From an uncultured Ramlibacter sp. (GTDB lineage Bacteria; Pseudomonadota; Gammaproteobacteria; Burkholderiales; Burkholderiaceae_C), in assembly GCF_936925435.1 (NCBI RefSeq), contig NZ_CAKZHQ010000026.1, positions 20,518 to 84,517 on the forward strand: DNA of 64,000 bases. Direction: 5' to 3'. The notes under the pieces were generated by a model, which was not told where the DNA came from, did no database searches, and was given only the letters and a program-made list of their open reading frames with translations. The position numbers and the translations under genes were made by a program. Shown here one piece after another: positions 35,448 to 44,199 of this stretch (position 1 is the first letter of the stretch; each line of letters starts with the position of its first letter).

Positions 35448-36191
35448 TCAGGCGGCAAACCCCAGCACCACGCGCCGCGTCGTCGCGCTTTTCTTCTCGA
35501 TCTTGGTGACGACGACGGCGCCGATCTCCGAGGTGTTGGCCACATGGGTGCCGCCGCAGGGCTGGAAGTCGATCAGCTGGTCACCACCCACGCGGATGGT
35601 CCGGATCTGCCCCGTGCCGCGCGGCGGCTGCACCGACATGCTCTTGACCAGGGCCGGGTTGGCATCGAGCTCGGCGTCGCTGATCGCGCCCACCGTCACC
35701 GGATATGCCGCCGCCACCAGGCGCGCAATGCCTTCGGTCAAGACTTCCTTGTCCAGCGGATCGGTCATGCTGAAGTCCAGCCGCGCGGACTCGGCCGTGA
35801 TCGAGCAGCCATTGACCAATTGGGGCACCAGGTGGCACAGCAGATGGGTGGTGGTGTGAAAACGCATCAGCCTGTGCCGGCGCTGCCAGTCCACGCGCGC
35901 CGTCACGGCCTCGCCCTGCTTCAATTTCGATAGCGCATCATCCTGGTCCGGTGCGGGGATGTGGCAGATCTCATGGCTTGCGCGGCCTTCGGCGTCCTTG
36001 CCCTTGCGGGTGTCGGCAATGCGCAATTCGCTGCCGTCGGCCAGCAGCAGCAGGCCAGCGTCGCCGGCCTGGCCGCCGCCCAGCGGATAGAACACCGTGC
36101 GGTCCAGCACGATGCCGTGCTCGTCCACGCGCAGCACCTGGGCGCTGCATTCCTTCAGGTAGGCATCTTGGCGGAACAGGTCTTGGGTCAT
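35448..36191 (-). CDS. AlaX-type alanyl-tRNA editing hydrolase
   Basis: A 247-residue protein from MTQDLFRQDAYLKE; an ATG six codons upstream is possible. DRTVFYPLGGGQAGDAG matches the alanyl-tRNA synthetase editing domain, with zinc ligands HTTTHLL (HxxxH) and CGGTHVANT (CxxxH). Free-standing AlaX proteins hydrolyse Ser- or Gly-tRNA(Ala) to protect translation. Isolated, divergent from the sorbosone dehydrogenase gene. Confidence 0.92.
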   Translation of the reverse strand: MTQDLFRQDAYLKECSAQVLRVDEHGIVLDRTVFYPLGGGQAGDAGLLLLADGSELRIADTRKGKDAEGRASHEICHIPAPDQDDALSKLKQGEAVTARVDWQRRHRLMRFHTTTHLLCHLVPQLVNGCSITAESARLDFSMTDPLDKEVLTEGIARLVAAAYPVTVGAISDAELDANPALVKSMSVQPPRGTGQIRTIRVGGDQLIDFQPCGGTHVANTSEIGAVVVTKIEKKSATTRRVVLGFAA

Positions 36192-36279
36192 GCCGCCATT
36201 TTGGGTCATGCGGCAAGCCCGGCGTTTTGCGGTGTTTGCCTACAGGCATGGTGCTGGGTGGGAACCAAACTCATGGGCC

Positions 36280-37614
36280 ATGAAAGCTTCCACTTCCCCC
36301 CGTTTCGCTCCCCTGGCGGTGCTTGCCGCCTGCGCGCTGGCCGCCTGCGCGGCCCTCGCCCAATCGCCTCCCAGCGCCGGCATCGGCCCCAATCCCGGCC
36401 TGCCGGCGCCGCAAAAGAGCCTGCTGCCCACGCTGAGCATCGCGCCGGCCCAGGGCTGGCCGGCGGGCGTGACGCCCAAGGCGCCGGCGGGCTTCAAGGT
36501 CACGGCCCTGGCCAGCGGCCTGGACCATCCGCGCTGGATCTACACCCTGCCCAATGGCGACGTGCTGGTGGCCGAGAGCAACGGGCCTGCCAAGCCCGAA
36601 GGCATGAAGAACGTCCACGCCGACGGCCTGCGCGGCATGGTCATGGGCATGGTGATGAAGAGGGCCGGCGCCGGCGCACCCAGCGCCAATCGCATCACCC
36701 TGCTGCGCGATGCCGACGGCGACGGCGTGGCGGAAATGAAAACGCCATTCCTGACCGGCCTGGTCTCCCCCTTCGGCATGGCCCTGGTGGGCAACGAGCT
36801 GTTCATCGCCAACGCCGATGCCATCGTCAAGGTGCCCTACCAGGCGGGCCAGACCAGCATCAGCGACAAGCCGGTCAAGCTCACCGACCTGCCGGCGGGC
36901 ATCAACCACCACTGGACCAAGAACATCATCGCCAGCGCCGACGGCAGCAAGCTGTATGCGACCGTGGGATCCAACAGCAACGCCGCCGACAACGGCATGC
37001 AGGCCGAGGAGGGCCGTGCCGCGATCTGGGAAGTCGACCGCGCCACCGGCGCCAAGCGCCTGTTCGCCACCGGCCTGCGCAATCCCAATGGCCTGGGCTG
37101 GGAGCCGCAGAGCAAGACCCTGTGGACGGTGGTCAATGAGCGCGACGAGCTGGGCAATGACCTGGTGCCCGACTACCTGACCTCGGTCAAGGACGGCGCC
37201 TTCTACGGCTGGCCCTGGAGCTACTGGGGCCAGAACGTCGACATCCGGGTGGAGCCGGCCAATCCCGCCATGGTGGCCAAGGCCGTGGTGCCCGACTACG
37301 GCCTGGGCTCGCACGTCGCGCCGCTGGGCCTGGCCTTCTCCGACGCGCGCATGCCGGCCAACTACGCCAGCGGCGCCTTCATCGGCGAGCACGGTTCCTG
37401 GAACCGCAAGCCCCTGAGCGGCTACAAGGTGGTCTACGTGCCCTTCTCCGGCGGCAAGCCGGCCGATGCGCCCATCGACTTCCTCACCGGCTTCCTTAGC
37501 GACGACAGCAAGGCCTACGGCCGGCCGGTGGGCGTGGCGCTGGACGGCAAGGGTGCGCTGCTGGTGGCCGACGACGTCGGCAACGTGGTCTGGCGCGTGG
37601 CGCCTGTCCGGTGA
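36280..37614 (+). CDS. Exported sorbosone/glucose dehydrogenase-like beta-propeller protein
   Basis: A 444-residue protein with a signal peptide or lipobox region (LAACALAAC). The core has SGLDHPRWIYTLPNGDVLVAESNGP, FGMALVGNELFIANADAI, NIIASADGSKLYATVGSNSN, TGLRNPNGLGWEP, YGWPWSYWG and IGEHGSWNRKPLSGYKVV, typical of the PQQ-dependent L-sorbosone dehydrogenase family. These periplasmic six-bladed propellers oxidise sugars or aldehydes, though most members are uncharacterised. Followed 17 bp later by a small membrane protein gene. Confidence 0.87.
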   Translation: MKASTSPRFAPLAVLAACALAACAALAQSPPSAGIGPNPGLPAPQKSLLPTLSIAPAQGWPAGVTPKAPAGFKVTALASGLDHPRWIYTLPNGDVLVAESNGPAKPEGMKNVHADGLRGMVMGMVMKRAGAGAPSANRITLLRDADGDGVAEMKTPFLTGLVSPFGMALVGNELFIANADAIVKVPYQAGQTSISDKPVKLTDLPAGINHHWTKNIIASADGSKLYATVGSNSNAADNGMQAEEGRAAIWEVDRATGAKRLFATGLRNPNGLGWEPQSKTLWTVVNERDELGNDLVPDYLTSVKDGAFYGWPWSYWGQNVDIRVEPANPAMVAKAVVPDYGLGSHVAPLGLAFSDARMPANYASGAFIGEHGSWNRKPLSGYKVVYVPFSGGKPADAPIDFLTGFLSDDSKAYGRPVGVALDGKGALLVADDVGNVVWRVAPVR

Positions 37615-37631
37615 GATCGCAAGGAGAAGCC

Positions 37632-37904
37632 ATGGCAACGACCGTAGTGGACAAGGCAATGGACAAGGCCAGGGAGCTCAAGGCCTACGACGACGCCCGT
37701 CCGGGCTTTCCCGGCGAGCACTGGCTGGTGCTGGGCGCCGGCATCGGCTTGTGGCTGGCCTCGCGCCGCCATCCCTCGTTCGCTGTGCGCACCTTGGGCC
37801 TGCTGACCGGCAGCGCCCTGGTGGGCCGCGCCGCCAGTGGCCGTGACGGCCTGAGCCGGGTGCTGCGCTACACGCCAGTGGGCGGGCGCATCCGCCGCGT
37901 CTGA
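37632..37904 (+). CDS. Small hypothetical protein
   Basis: A 90-residue protein with AAGGAG seven bases before its ATG. It begins MATTVVDKAMDKARELKAYD, contains a moderately hydrophobic centre (HWLVLGAGIGLWLASRRH, then FAVRTLGLLTGSALVGRA) that could be one or two membrane passes, and ends with an Arg-rich tail. I do not recognise a family. It may be co-transcribed with the sorbosone-dehydrogenase-like gene. Confidence 0.65.
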   Translation: MATTVVDKAMDKARELKAYDDARPGFPGEHWLVLGAGIGLWLASRRHPSFAVRTLGLLTGSALVGRAASGRDGLSRVLRYTPVGGRIRRV

Positions 37905-37911
37905 ATCCGAC

Positions 37912-38109
37912 TCAGCTCACCGACTGCAGCGACTGCACGACGATGCGGGCCAGCGATGGCCGGCGCATCGACTGGTCCAGCATGACGGCCAGTGCCGTTG
38001 CAACGTCCGGCAGCACGGCGCGCGCGGCGGCCAGCAGGCCGTGTTCGCGGGCAAGGGCGGTGGCGTGTTCCATGGCTGCATGGTCGCTCGCTGCGTGGCC
38101 CGCGCCCAT
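37912..38109 (-). CDS. Possible small hypothetical protein
   Basis: A 65-residue ORF in a 311-bp gap without other genes. It starts MGAGHAASDHAAMEHATALA; an internal ATG at 38073 would give 53 residues. Third codon positions are mostly G/C, as in real genes here, and it looks helical (REHGLLAAARAVLPDVATALAV). No clear ribosome binding site and no recognised family, so it may be spurious or a remnant. The rest of the gap up to 38215 shows nothing else. Confidence 0.4.
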   Translation of the reverse strand: MGAGHAASDHAAMEHATALAREHGLLAAARAVLPDVATALAVMLDQSMRRPSLARIVVQSLQSVS

Positions 38110-38215
38110 CGCCCGAAACCGCCATCGCGTGCGGGAGGCGGCAGGCCTGCAGCGTCGGCAGGCATCTGACAGCGGGGTCGGCGGCCGCGCCGGGGCCTGG
38201 GGATAAGATCGCCGG

Positions 38216-39031
38216 ATGACCGCTTCCTCCCGCTTCTGGGCCGACCTGACGACCCGCGAGTTTGCCGGGCTCGACCCTGCCAGCACGGTGGCGGTGCTGC
38301 CGGTGGCCGCCACCGAGCAGCACGGGCCCCACCTGCCGCTGTCGGTGGACCAGAGCATCGTCGACGGCGTCATCGCCGCCGCCTTGCCGCGCCTGCCCGC
38401 AGCGCTGCCCGTGCTGTTCCTGCCGACCCAGGCCGTCGGCTACAGCCCCGAGCACAGCGCCTTTGCCGGCACCCTGACGCTGTCGTCCGCCACGCTGGCG
38501 GCGGTCTGGACCGAGTTGGGCGAATGCGTGGCCCGCGCCGGCCTGAAGAAACTGCTGCTGCTCAATGCCCATGGCGGCCAGGTCAGCGTGATGGACATCG
38601 TGGCGCGCGAGCTGCGCGTGCGTTGCGGCCTGATCGTCTACAGCTGCAGCTGGTGGAACCTGCCGCTGGGCCAGGCCAACGCCCAGTTCAGCGCCCAGGA
38701 GCAGCGCTTCGGCGTCCATGCCGGCGAGATCGAGACTTCGATGCTGCTGGCGCTGCGGCCACAGCATGTGGCCATGGACCAGGCGCAGGACTTCCCGTCC
38801 TCCTCGCAGGAGCGCGCCGGCCGCTATCCCATCCTGGGCAACGGCAGCAGTGCCAAGCTGGGCTGGGCCATGCAGGACTACAACGCCCAGGGCGCCGCCG
38901 GCAACGCGGCGGCCGCCACCGCCGACAAGGGCCGGATGCTGCTCGACACTGCCGGCGCCCAGCTGGCCTTGCTGCTGCAGGAGCTGTCGTCGCTGCCGCT
39001 GGCGACCCTGGTGGACAAGCCCGCCGCCTGA
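38216..39031 (+). CDS. Creatininase-family amidohydrolase
   Basis: A 271-residue protein. Metal-binding motifs of the creatininase family are all present: ATEQHGPHLPLSVD (Glu, His, Asp), LNAHGGQVSVMD (His) and VHAGEIETSMLLAL (Glu). The family includes creatinine amidohydrolase, 2-amino-5-formylamino-pyrimidinone formamide hydrolase and MftE-like peptidases, so the substrate is open. No partner genes such as creatinase or sarcosine oxidase are nearby. Confidence 0.9.
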   Translation: MTASSRFWADLTTREFAGLDPASTVAVLPVAATEQHGPHLPLSVDQSIVDGVIAAALPRLPAALPVLFLPTQAVGYSPEHSAFAGTLTLSSATLAAVWTELGECVARAGLKKLLLLNAHGGQVSVMDIVARELRVRCGLIVYSCSWWNLPLGQANAQFSAQEQRFGVHAGEIETSMLLALRPQHVAMDQAQDFPSSSQERAGRYPILGNGSSAKLGWAMQDYNAQGAAGNAAAATADKGRMLLDTAGAQLALLLQELSSLPLATLVDKPAA

Positions 39032-39176
39032 GCCCGCGCGCCGCTGGCGTGCGGCGCGGTGTTGCGCAAATGCTGCGCGAATGCCAAATGCATGTAGGCC
39101 TTTGGGGCCGGGTGTGCGCCCCGTCACATTCGCAGGCACTCAAGCTTTTTAAACTGGTGTCGAAGAGATAGACACC

Positions 39177-39362
39177 ATGCGTTTCTCCGCCGCCCTCATC
39201 CCCCTCCTGCCGCTGCGCCAGCTGCCGGCAGATCCGCAGCCGCGTCGCTGGGGCCTGCTGCCCCGGGTGCAGGAAGAGGCGCTGGACTCGGAGTGGCGCG
39301 TCCTGCCCAACGAGCTGCCGCCGGACCTGGACCAGCGCGTGCGCGCCATCGGCGAGTGGTAA
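39177..39362 (+). CDS. Small hypothetical protein
   Basis: A 61-residue [23 protein letters not shown]..., with charged C-terminal half ([31 protein letters not shown] written in part). AGAGATAG precedes the ATG, an acceptable but weak ribosome binding site. No signal peptide, membrane segment or family recognised. Its amphipathic, acidic tail and G/C third positions suggest it is translated. Confidence 0.5.
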   Translation: MRFSAALIPLLPLRQLPADPQPRRWGLLPRVQEEALDSEWRVLPNELPPDLDQRVRAIGEW

Positions 39363-39423
39363 GACCCTGAAGCCGGCGGCTGCGGCCGCCCTGCGTGGCC
39401 AGGAACTTGCAAGCTTCCTGGCC

Positions 39424-39891
39424 ATGGACACCAAACCTCCCCTGCCGCCATTCAGCGCCGAGACCGCCGCCCAGAAGGTGCGCATGGCCGAGGACGCCTG
39501 GAACAGCCGCGATCCCGCCCGTGTGGTCCAGGTCTATACCGAGGACACGCGTTGGCGCAACCGCGCCGAGTTTCCCGTCGGCCGGGCCCAGGTGCAGCAG
39601 TTCCTCGAGCGCAAGTGGGCGCGCGAGCTGGACTACCGCCTGATCAAGGAGCTCTGGGCCTTCGACGGCAAGCGCATCGCCGTGCGCTTTGCCTACGAAT
39701 GGCATGACGACGCGCTCCGGTGGTTCCGCAGCTACGGCAACGAGAACTGGGAGTTCAACCCCCAGGGCCTGATGCAGAGGCGCTTTGCCAGCATCAACGA
39801 CCTGTCCATCACGCCGGGCGAGCGCAAGTTCCACTGGCCGCTGGGACGCCGGCCCGACGACCATCCCGGCCTGAGCGAGCTGGACCTGTAG
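39424..39891 (+). CDS. DUF1348 / SnoaL-like (NTF2-fold) protein
   Basis: A 155-residue protein. [30 protein letters not shown] and [19 protein letters not shown], then [28 protein letters not shown], are the conserved DUF1348 core; the end has [20 protein letters not shown]. The NTF2-like fold forms a small-molecule pocket; function is unknown. It lies 51 bp before the two-component genes on the same strand. Confidence 0.9.
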   Translation: MDTKPPLPPFSAETAAQKVRMAEDAWNSRDPARVVQVYTEDTRWRNRAEFPVGRAQVQQFLERKWARELDYRLIKELWAFDGKRIAVRFAYEWHDDALRWFRSYGNENWEFNPQGLMQRRFASINDLSITPGERKFHWPLGRRPDDHPGLSELDL

Positions 39892-39942
39892 CTGCCCTGC
39901 GGCCTGCACCAATCTGGTACAGGCCTTGCTTCGTCTCCTGGT

Positions 39943-41118
39943 ATGCGCGCCGCCACGCTCGACCTCCAGCCCCTGTGGCAGCACCAGCTGGGGCTGCTGC
40001 TGGAGTCCACCGGCGAGGGCATCTTCGGCATCGACCTGGATGGCCATTGCATGTTCATCAACCGGGCCGGCGCCCGCATGATCGGCTTCGAGCCGGCCCA
40101 GGTGCTGGGCAGCAACATGCACGAGCTGACCCACCATTCGCACGCCGACGGCTCGCCCTACCCGGACAGCGACTGCCCGATCTTCAACGCCTTCCGCCGC
40201 GGCCTGCCCTGCCGGCTGGACACCGAGGTGTTCTGGCGCCGTGATGGCGGCTCTTTCGCGGTGGAATATTCCAGCTACCCCATCCTGGACGGCGCCCAGG
40301 TGCGCGGCGCCGTCATCACCTTTGTCGACATCACCGAGCGCAAGCGCGCCGCCGACGCCCTGCGCGAGGCCAACGCCGCGCTCGAATCGCGGGTGGCCGA
40401 GCGCACCCGTGAGCTGTCGGCGGCGCTGGCCCAGCAGCGCGAACTCTCGGCCTATTCGGAGAAGGTCAGGGAGGAAGAGCGCACCCGCATCGCCCGCGAG
40501 GTGCACGACGAGCTGGGCAGCCTGCTGGTGGCGCTGAAGATGGACGTCAACTGGCTGGACAAGCGCCTGGCCGAACAACCCGGCCGGCCGGCCGACGCCG
40601 CCCAGGCCATGCGCGAGACCATGCGCTGCAAGTGCCAGAACATGAGCCGGCTGATCGAAAGCGCCGTGGACAACGTCGGGCGCATCATCACCGACCTGCG
40701 GCCCAGCATCCTGGACCACCAGGGCCTGTGGGCGGCGCTGGAGTGGCAGGCCCACGACTTCGTGCAGTCGGCCGAACTGGCGCTGGACTGGGGGATGGAT
40801 GTAGCCCCGGCGCCGGCCCTGCCCGAGGCGGCGGCGATGGCGGTGTTTCGCATCTTCCAGGAAATGCTCAGCAACGTCGGCCGCCATGCCCAGGCCGGCA
40901 GCATCGTCGTGCGCATCGCGGCCGATGGACAGGGCCTGCGCCTGACGGTGCGCGACGACGGTCGCGGCGCCCCGCCCGAGGCCTTCGATGCACCCACGGC
41001 CTACGGCGTGATGGGCATGCGCGAGCGTGCCCTGCACCTGGGCGGCAGCATCAGCATCGCCAGCGAAGTCGGTCGCGGCAGCACATTCACCCTCGACATG
41101 CCCATGGTGGCGCCATGA
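39943..41118 (+). CDS. PAS-domain sensor histidine kinase (NarX/HisKA_3 type), cytosolic
   Basis: A 391-residue protein without membrane helices. A PAS domain (residues ~15-135: STGEGIFGIDLDGHCMFINRAGA, SYPILDGAQVRGAVITFVDITERK) is followed by a coiled coil and the HisKA_3 dimerisation box EEERTRIAREVHDELGS with the phosphoacceptor His, then an ATPase domain (FRIFQEMLSNVGRHAQA, DDGRGAPPEAF, YGVMGMRERALHLGG). It partners the overlapping NarL-type regulator. The signal is unknown; position suggests control of the cyanate/nitrate genes downstream. Confidence 0.92.
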   Translation: MRAATLDLQPLWQHQLGLLLESTGEGIFGIDLDGHCMFINRAGARMIGFEPAQVLGSNMHELTHHSHADGSPYPDSDCPIFNAFRRGLPCRLDTEVFWRRDGGSFAVEYSSYPILDGAQVRGAVITFVDITERKRAADALREANAALESRVAERTRELSAALAQQRELSAYSEKVREEERTRIAREVHDELGSLLVALKMDVNWLDKRLAEQPGRPADAAQAMRETMRCKCQNMSRLIESAVDNVGRIITDLRPSILDHQGLWAALEWQAHDFVQSAELALDWGMDVAPAPALPEAAAMAVFRIFQEMLSNVGRHAQAGSIVVRIAADGQGLRLTVRDDGRGAPPEAFDAPTAYGVMGMRERALHLGGSISIASEVGRGSTFTLDMPMVAP

Positions 41119-41840
41119 GCGCCGACGGGCCGCCCCTAGGCGCGAAGGCCCCCTCGGGGGGCAGCGAGCCACACGTAGTGGGCGAGCGTGGGGGCCCTAT
41201 TCCCATCCGCGTTCTCCTCGGCGACGACCACCGCATCGTGCGCGAGGGCCTCAAGCAGGTGCTGGCCGACGCCCCCGAGATCGAGGTGCGGGCCGAGGCC
41301 ACGGACGGCCCGCAGGTGCTGGAGCAGGTTGGCGCGCTGGGCGGCAGTGAAGGCCTGGACGTGGTGCTGCTGGACATCGCCATGCCCGGGCGCGACGGCC
41401 TGGACGTGTTGCAGGCGCTGCGCCGCGACTGGCCGCGCCTGCCGGTGCTGATGCTCAGCACCTACCCGGAACGCCAGTACGCCGTGCGCTCCATCAAGCT
41501 GGGCGCGGCCGGTTATCTGAACAAAAGCGCCGATCCCGACGTCATGGTGGCGGCCGTGCGCAAGGTGGCGGCCGGCGGCGTCTACGTCACACCCATCACG
41601 GCGGAAGCGCTGGCCACCGCTGTGGGCGGCAAGGCCGGCACCGAGGCCTTGTCGCACCGCGAGCACCAGGTCTTTCGACTGCTCGCCATGGGGCGCAGCG
41701 TGAGCGAAATTGGTGCGCAGCTGCAGCTCGCGCCCAACACCGTCAGCACCTACCGTGCGCGCATCCTGGAAAAGACCGGGACCAAAAACGACGTGGAACT
41801 GGCCTTGTACGCCGAAAGACAGGGCAACGCCGCCGCCTGA
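41115..41840 (+). CDS. NarL/LuxR-family response regulator
   Basis: A 241-residue protein overlapping the kinase by four bases (ATGA). After an unusual ~28-residue N-terminal extension encoded by a dispersed repeat, the receiver domain has RVLLGDDHRIVREGL, phosphoacceptor Asp in DVVLLDIAMPGRDG, LMLSTYPERQYAVRSIKLGAAGYLNK; the C-terminal LuxR helix-turn-helix reads LSHREHQVFRLLAMGRSVSEI and NTVSTYRARILEK. A shorter start, at a GTG inside the repeat, is possible and would drop part of the extension. Confidence 0.93.
   Translation: MSADGPPLGAKAPSGGSEPHVVGERGGPIPIRVLLGDDHRIVREGLKQVLADAPEIEVRAEATDGPQVLEQVGALGGSEGLDVVLLDIAMPGRDGLDVLQALRRDWPRLPVLMLSTYPERQYAVRSIKLGAAGYLNKSADPDVMVAAVRKVAAGGVYVTPITAEALATAVGGKAGTEALSHREHQVFRLLAMGRSVSEIGAQLQLAPNTVSTYRARILEKTGTKNDVELALYAERQGNAAA
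41127..41197 (+). repeat. Dispersed GC-rich element within the response-regulator 5' coding region
   Basis: It starts GGGCCGCCCCTAGGCG, matching the left part of 61541-61593 (GGGCCGTCCCAAGGCG), contains a GCCCCC-TCG-GGGGGC hairpin (41148-41162), and ends GGGGGCCC. It encodes the Gly/Pro-rich leader before the receiver domain. Confidence 0.55.
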
Positions 41841-41848
41841 GCCGGCTT

Positions 41849-41866
41849 TGTAGGGCTGCCACTACA
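41849..41866. promoter_or_regulatory. Candidate operator TGTAG-N8-CTACA
   Basis: A perfect 5-bp inverted repeat with 8-bp spacer lies 8 bp after the response-regulator stop and about 100 bp before the transporter operon. Its symmetry suits a dimeric NarL-type regulator, but short palindromes also arise by chance. Confidence 0.35.
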
Positions 41867-41967
41867 AGCCCTGGTGGAGTCATCGACGATTTGGCGCAGC
41901 GGGCCCTGTGGGGCAGCGGACAGGCGCGGTGCTTGCAACGCCGGTGCAACCACCAAGGAGTTGCACC

Positions 41968-43332
41968 ATGTCCCAAGCCAACGATCCCTACGATGCCGAC
42001 CGACCGCTGATGCTGCGCTGCGCCTGCGGCCAGGACCACGCGCCCGGCGAGCATGGCCAGGCCCCAGGCAACGTGGAGGACTATGCGCGCGACTTCATGG
42101 AAGCCAGCCTGGTCAAGGCCTTGTTCCCGGTGGACAGCGTGCGCCGCAGCTTCCTGCGCGCCGTCGGCGCCAACACCGCGCGGGCCGCCATCGCTTCCCT
42201 GTTGCCGGTGGCCAGCCTGCAGGCCATGGCGCAGGACAAGTCGGCGCTGGAGAAGAAGGACCTGAAGATCGGCTTCATCGCCATCACCTGCGCCACGCCG
42301 CTGATCATGGCCGAGCCCCTGGGCTTCTACAAGCAGCAGGGCCTGAACGTGCAGTTGAACAAGACGGCGGGCTGGGCCCTGATCCGCGACAAGATGCTCA
42401 ACAAGGAGCACGACGCCTCGCACTTCCTCTCGCCCATGCCGCTGGCCATCTCCATGGGCCTGGGCTCGACCCAGGTGCCGATGAACGTGGCCACCATCCA
42501 GAACACCAACGGCCAGGCCATCACCCTGCACGTCAAGCACAAGGACAAGCGCGATCCCAGGCAGTGGAAGGGCATGAAGTTCGCCGTGCCCTTCGAATAC
42601 AGCATGCACAACTTCCTGCTGCGCTACTACCTGGCGGAGAACGGCGTCAACCCCGACACCGACGTGCAGATTCGCGTGACGCCGCCGCCCGAGATGGTGG
42701 CCAACCTGCGCGCCGGCAACATCGACGGCTTCCTCGGCCCCGATCCCTTCAACCAGCGCGCGGTCTACGACGAGGTGGGCTTCATCCACATCCTGTCCAA
42801 GGAGATCTGGGACGGCCACCCCTGCTGCGCTTTCGGCGTCAGCGATGATTTCATCAAACAGAACCCCAACACCTTCGCTGCCCTGTACCGTGCGGTGATC
42901 AACTCCTCCTTCATGGCCAGCCAGCCCAAGGACCGGGAGCTGATCGCCAAGGTGATCGCGCCCACCCAGTACCTGAACCAGCCCGAGACCGTGCTCAACC
43001 AGGTGCTGACCGGCAAGTTTGCCGACGGCCTGGGCAACATCAAGAACGTGCCCGACCGCGCCAACTTCGACCCCGTGCCCTGGCAGAGCATGGCCGTGTG
43101 GATGCTCACCCAGATGAAGCGCTGGGGCTATGTCAAGGGCGAGGTCAATTACAAGCAGATCGCCGAGAAGGTCTTCATGCTGACCGACGCCAAGAAGCAG
43201 ATGGCGGCCGCCGGCTGGAAACCGCCCGAGGGCGCCTACAAGAAGTTCAAGGTCATGGGCAAGGAGTTCGATCCGGCCAAGCCGGAGGAGTACGTCAAGA
43301 GTTTTGCCATCAACAAGATGAGTCCGGCATGA
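41968..43332 (+). CDS. Cyanate/nitrate-type ABC transporter substrate-binding protein (NrtA/CynA-like)
   Basis: A 454-residue protein with AAGGAG before its ATG. Residues 1-50 are a polar leader with MLRCACGQDHAPGEHG, followed by a Tat-like signal (VRRSFLRAVGANTARAAIASLL...ASLQAMAQ). The mature domain has LKIGFIAITCATPLIMAEPLGFYKQQGLNV, DASHFLSPMPLAISMG and NLRAGNIDGFLGPDPFNQRA, typical of NrtA/CmpA-type anion receptors. The operon's cyanase points to cyanate as a likely ligand, with nitrate or bicarbonate possible. Confidence 0.88.
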   Translation: MSQANDPYDADRPLMLRCACGQDHAPGEHGQAPGNVEDYARDFMEASLVKALFPVDSVRRSFLRAVGANTARAAIASLLPVASLQAMAQDKSALEKKDLKIGFIAITCATPLIMAEPLGFYKQQGLNVQLNKTAGWALIRDKMLNKEHDASHFLSPMPLAISMGLGSTQVPMNVATIQNTNGQAITLHVKHKDKRDPRQWKGMKFAVPFEYSMHNFLLRYYLAENGVNPDTDVQIRVTPPPEMVANLRAGNIDGFLGPDPFNQRAVYDEVGFIHILSKEIWDGHPCCAFGVSDDFIKQNPNTFAALYRAVINSSFMASQPKDRELIAKVIAPTQYLNQPETVLNQVLTGKFADGLGNIKNVPDRANFDPVPWQSMAVWMLTQMKRWGYVKGEVNYKQIAEKVFMLTDAKKQMAAAGWKPPEGAYKKFKVMGKEFDPAKPEEYVKSFAINKMSPA

Positions 43333-44186
43333 ACCTGCTCCGGCTGAAAGCGGCGGCGGTCTCGCTGTTGCTGCTCGCCACCTTCCTGGGCATCTGGCAC
43401 GTCGCCACGCTGTCCGGCCCGGCGGCGGCGCCGGGCAGCGCGCTGTCGCCGGAGCAGGCCGAGTACGCCAAGATGATGGGCAAGGAGGTCGGCAGCACCA
43501 AGACCACCGGCTTTCCCAGCCTGGGCCAGGTCGGCGCCGCCTTCGTCAAGCAGCTGTCACACCCGTTCTACGACAACGGCCCCAACGACAAGGGCATCGC
43601 CATCCAGCTGGCGCACTCGCTGGGCCGGGTCGGCCTGGGATTTTTGCTGGCGGTGCTGGTGGCCGTGCCCCTGGGCTTCGTCATCGGCATGTCGCCGCTG
43701 CTGCACCGGGCTTTCGATCCCTTCATCCAGATCCTCAAGCCGATCTCGCCCCTGGCCTGGATGCCGCTGGCCCTGTACACCATCAAGGACTCTTCGGTCT
43801 CGGGCGTGTTCGTCATCTTCATCTGCTCGGTCTGGCCGATGCTGATCAACACCGCCTTCGGCGTGGCCTCGGTCAAGCGCGAATGGCTCAACGTGGCGCG
43901 CACGCTGGAGGTGACGCCGCTGCGCAAGGCCTTCCTGGTGATCCTGCCGGCGGCCGCGCCCACCATCCTGACGGGCATGCGCATCAGCATGGGCATTGCC
44001 TGGCTGGTCATCGTGGCGGCCGAGATGCTGGTGGGCGGCACCGGCATCGGCTACTTCGTCTGGAACGAGTGGAACAACCTGTCGCTGGCCAATGTCATCT
44101 TCGCCATCACCGTCATCGGCGTGGTCGGCATGCTGCTGGACCTGGCCTTTGCGCAGCTGCAGAAGTGGGTGACCTATGTTGAATGA
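43329..44186 (+). CDS. ABC transporter permease (NrtB/CynB-like)
   Basis: A 285-residue protein whose ATG overlaps the receptor stop (ATGA). An N-terminal helix and periplasmic loop are followed by the permease core: LAHSLGRVGLGFLLAVLVAVPLGFVIG, the EAA-type loop EWLNVARTLEVTPLRKAFLVILPAAAPTI and GTGIGYFVWNEWNNLS. About six to seven transmembrane helices. It forms the membrane channel for the NrtA-like receptor. Confidence 0.9.
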   Translation: MNLLRLKAAAVSLLLLATFLGIWHVATLSGPAAAPGSALSPEQAEYAKMMGKEVGSTKTTGFPSLGQVGAAFVKQLSHPFYDNGPNDKGIAIQLAHSLGRVGLGFLLAVLVAVPLGFVIGMSPLLHRAFDPFIQILKPISPLAWMPLALYTIKDSSVSGVFVIFICSVWPMLINTAFGVASVKREWLNVARTLEVTPLRKAFLVILPAAAPTILTGMRISMGIAWLVIVAAEMLVGGTGIGYFVWNEWNNLSLANVIFAITVIGVVGMLLDLAFAQLQKWVTYVE

Positions 44187-44199
44187 GACCGGGCTGGCC

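Noticed and set aside
39196..41172. A 658-codon minus-strand open frame
   Set aside because: Antisense to the DUF1348 and histidine kinase genes; no recognisable protein features.
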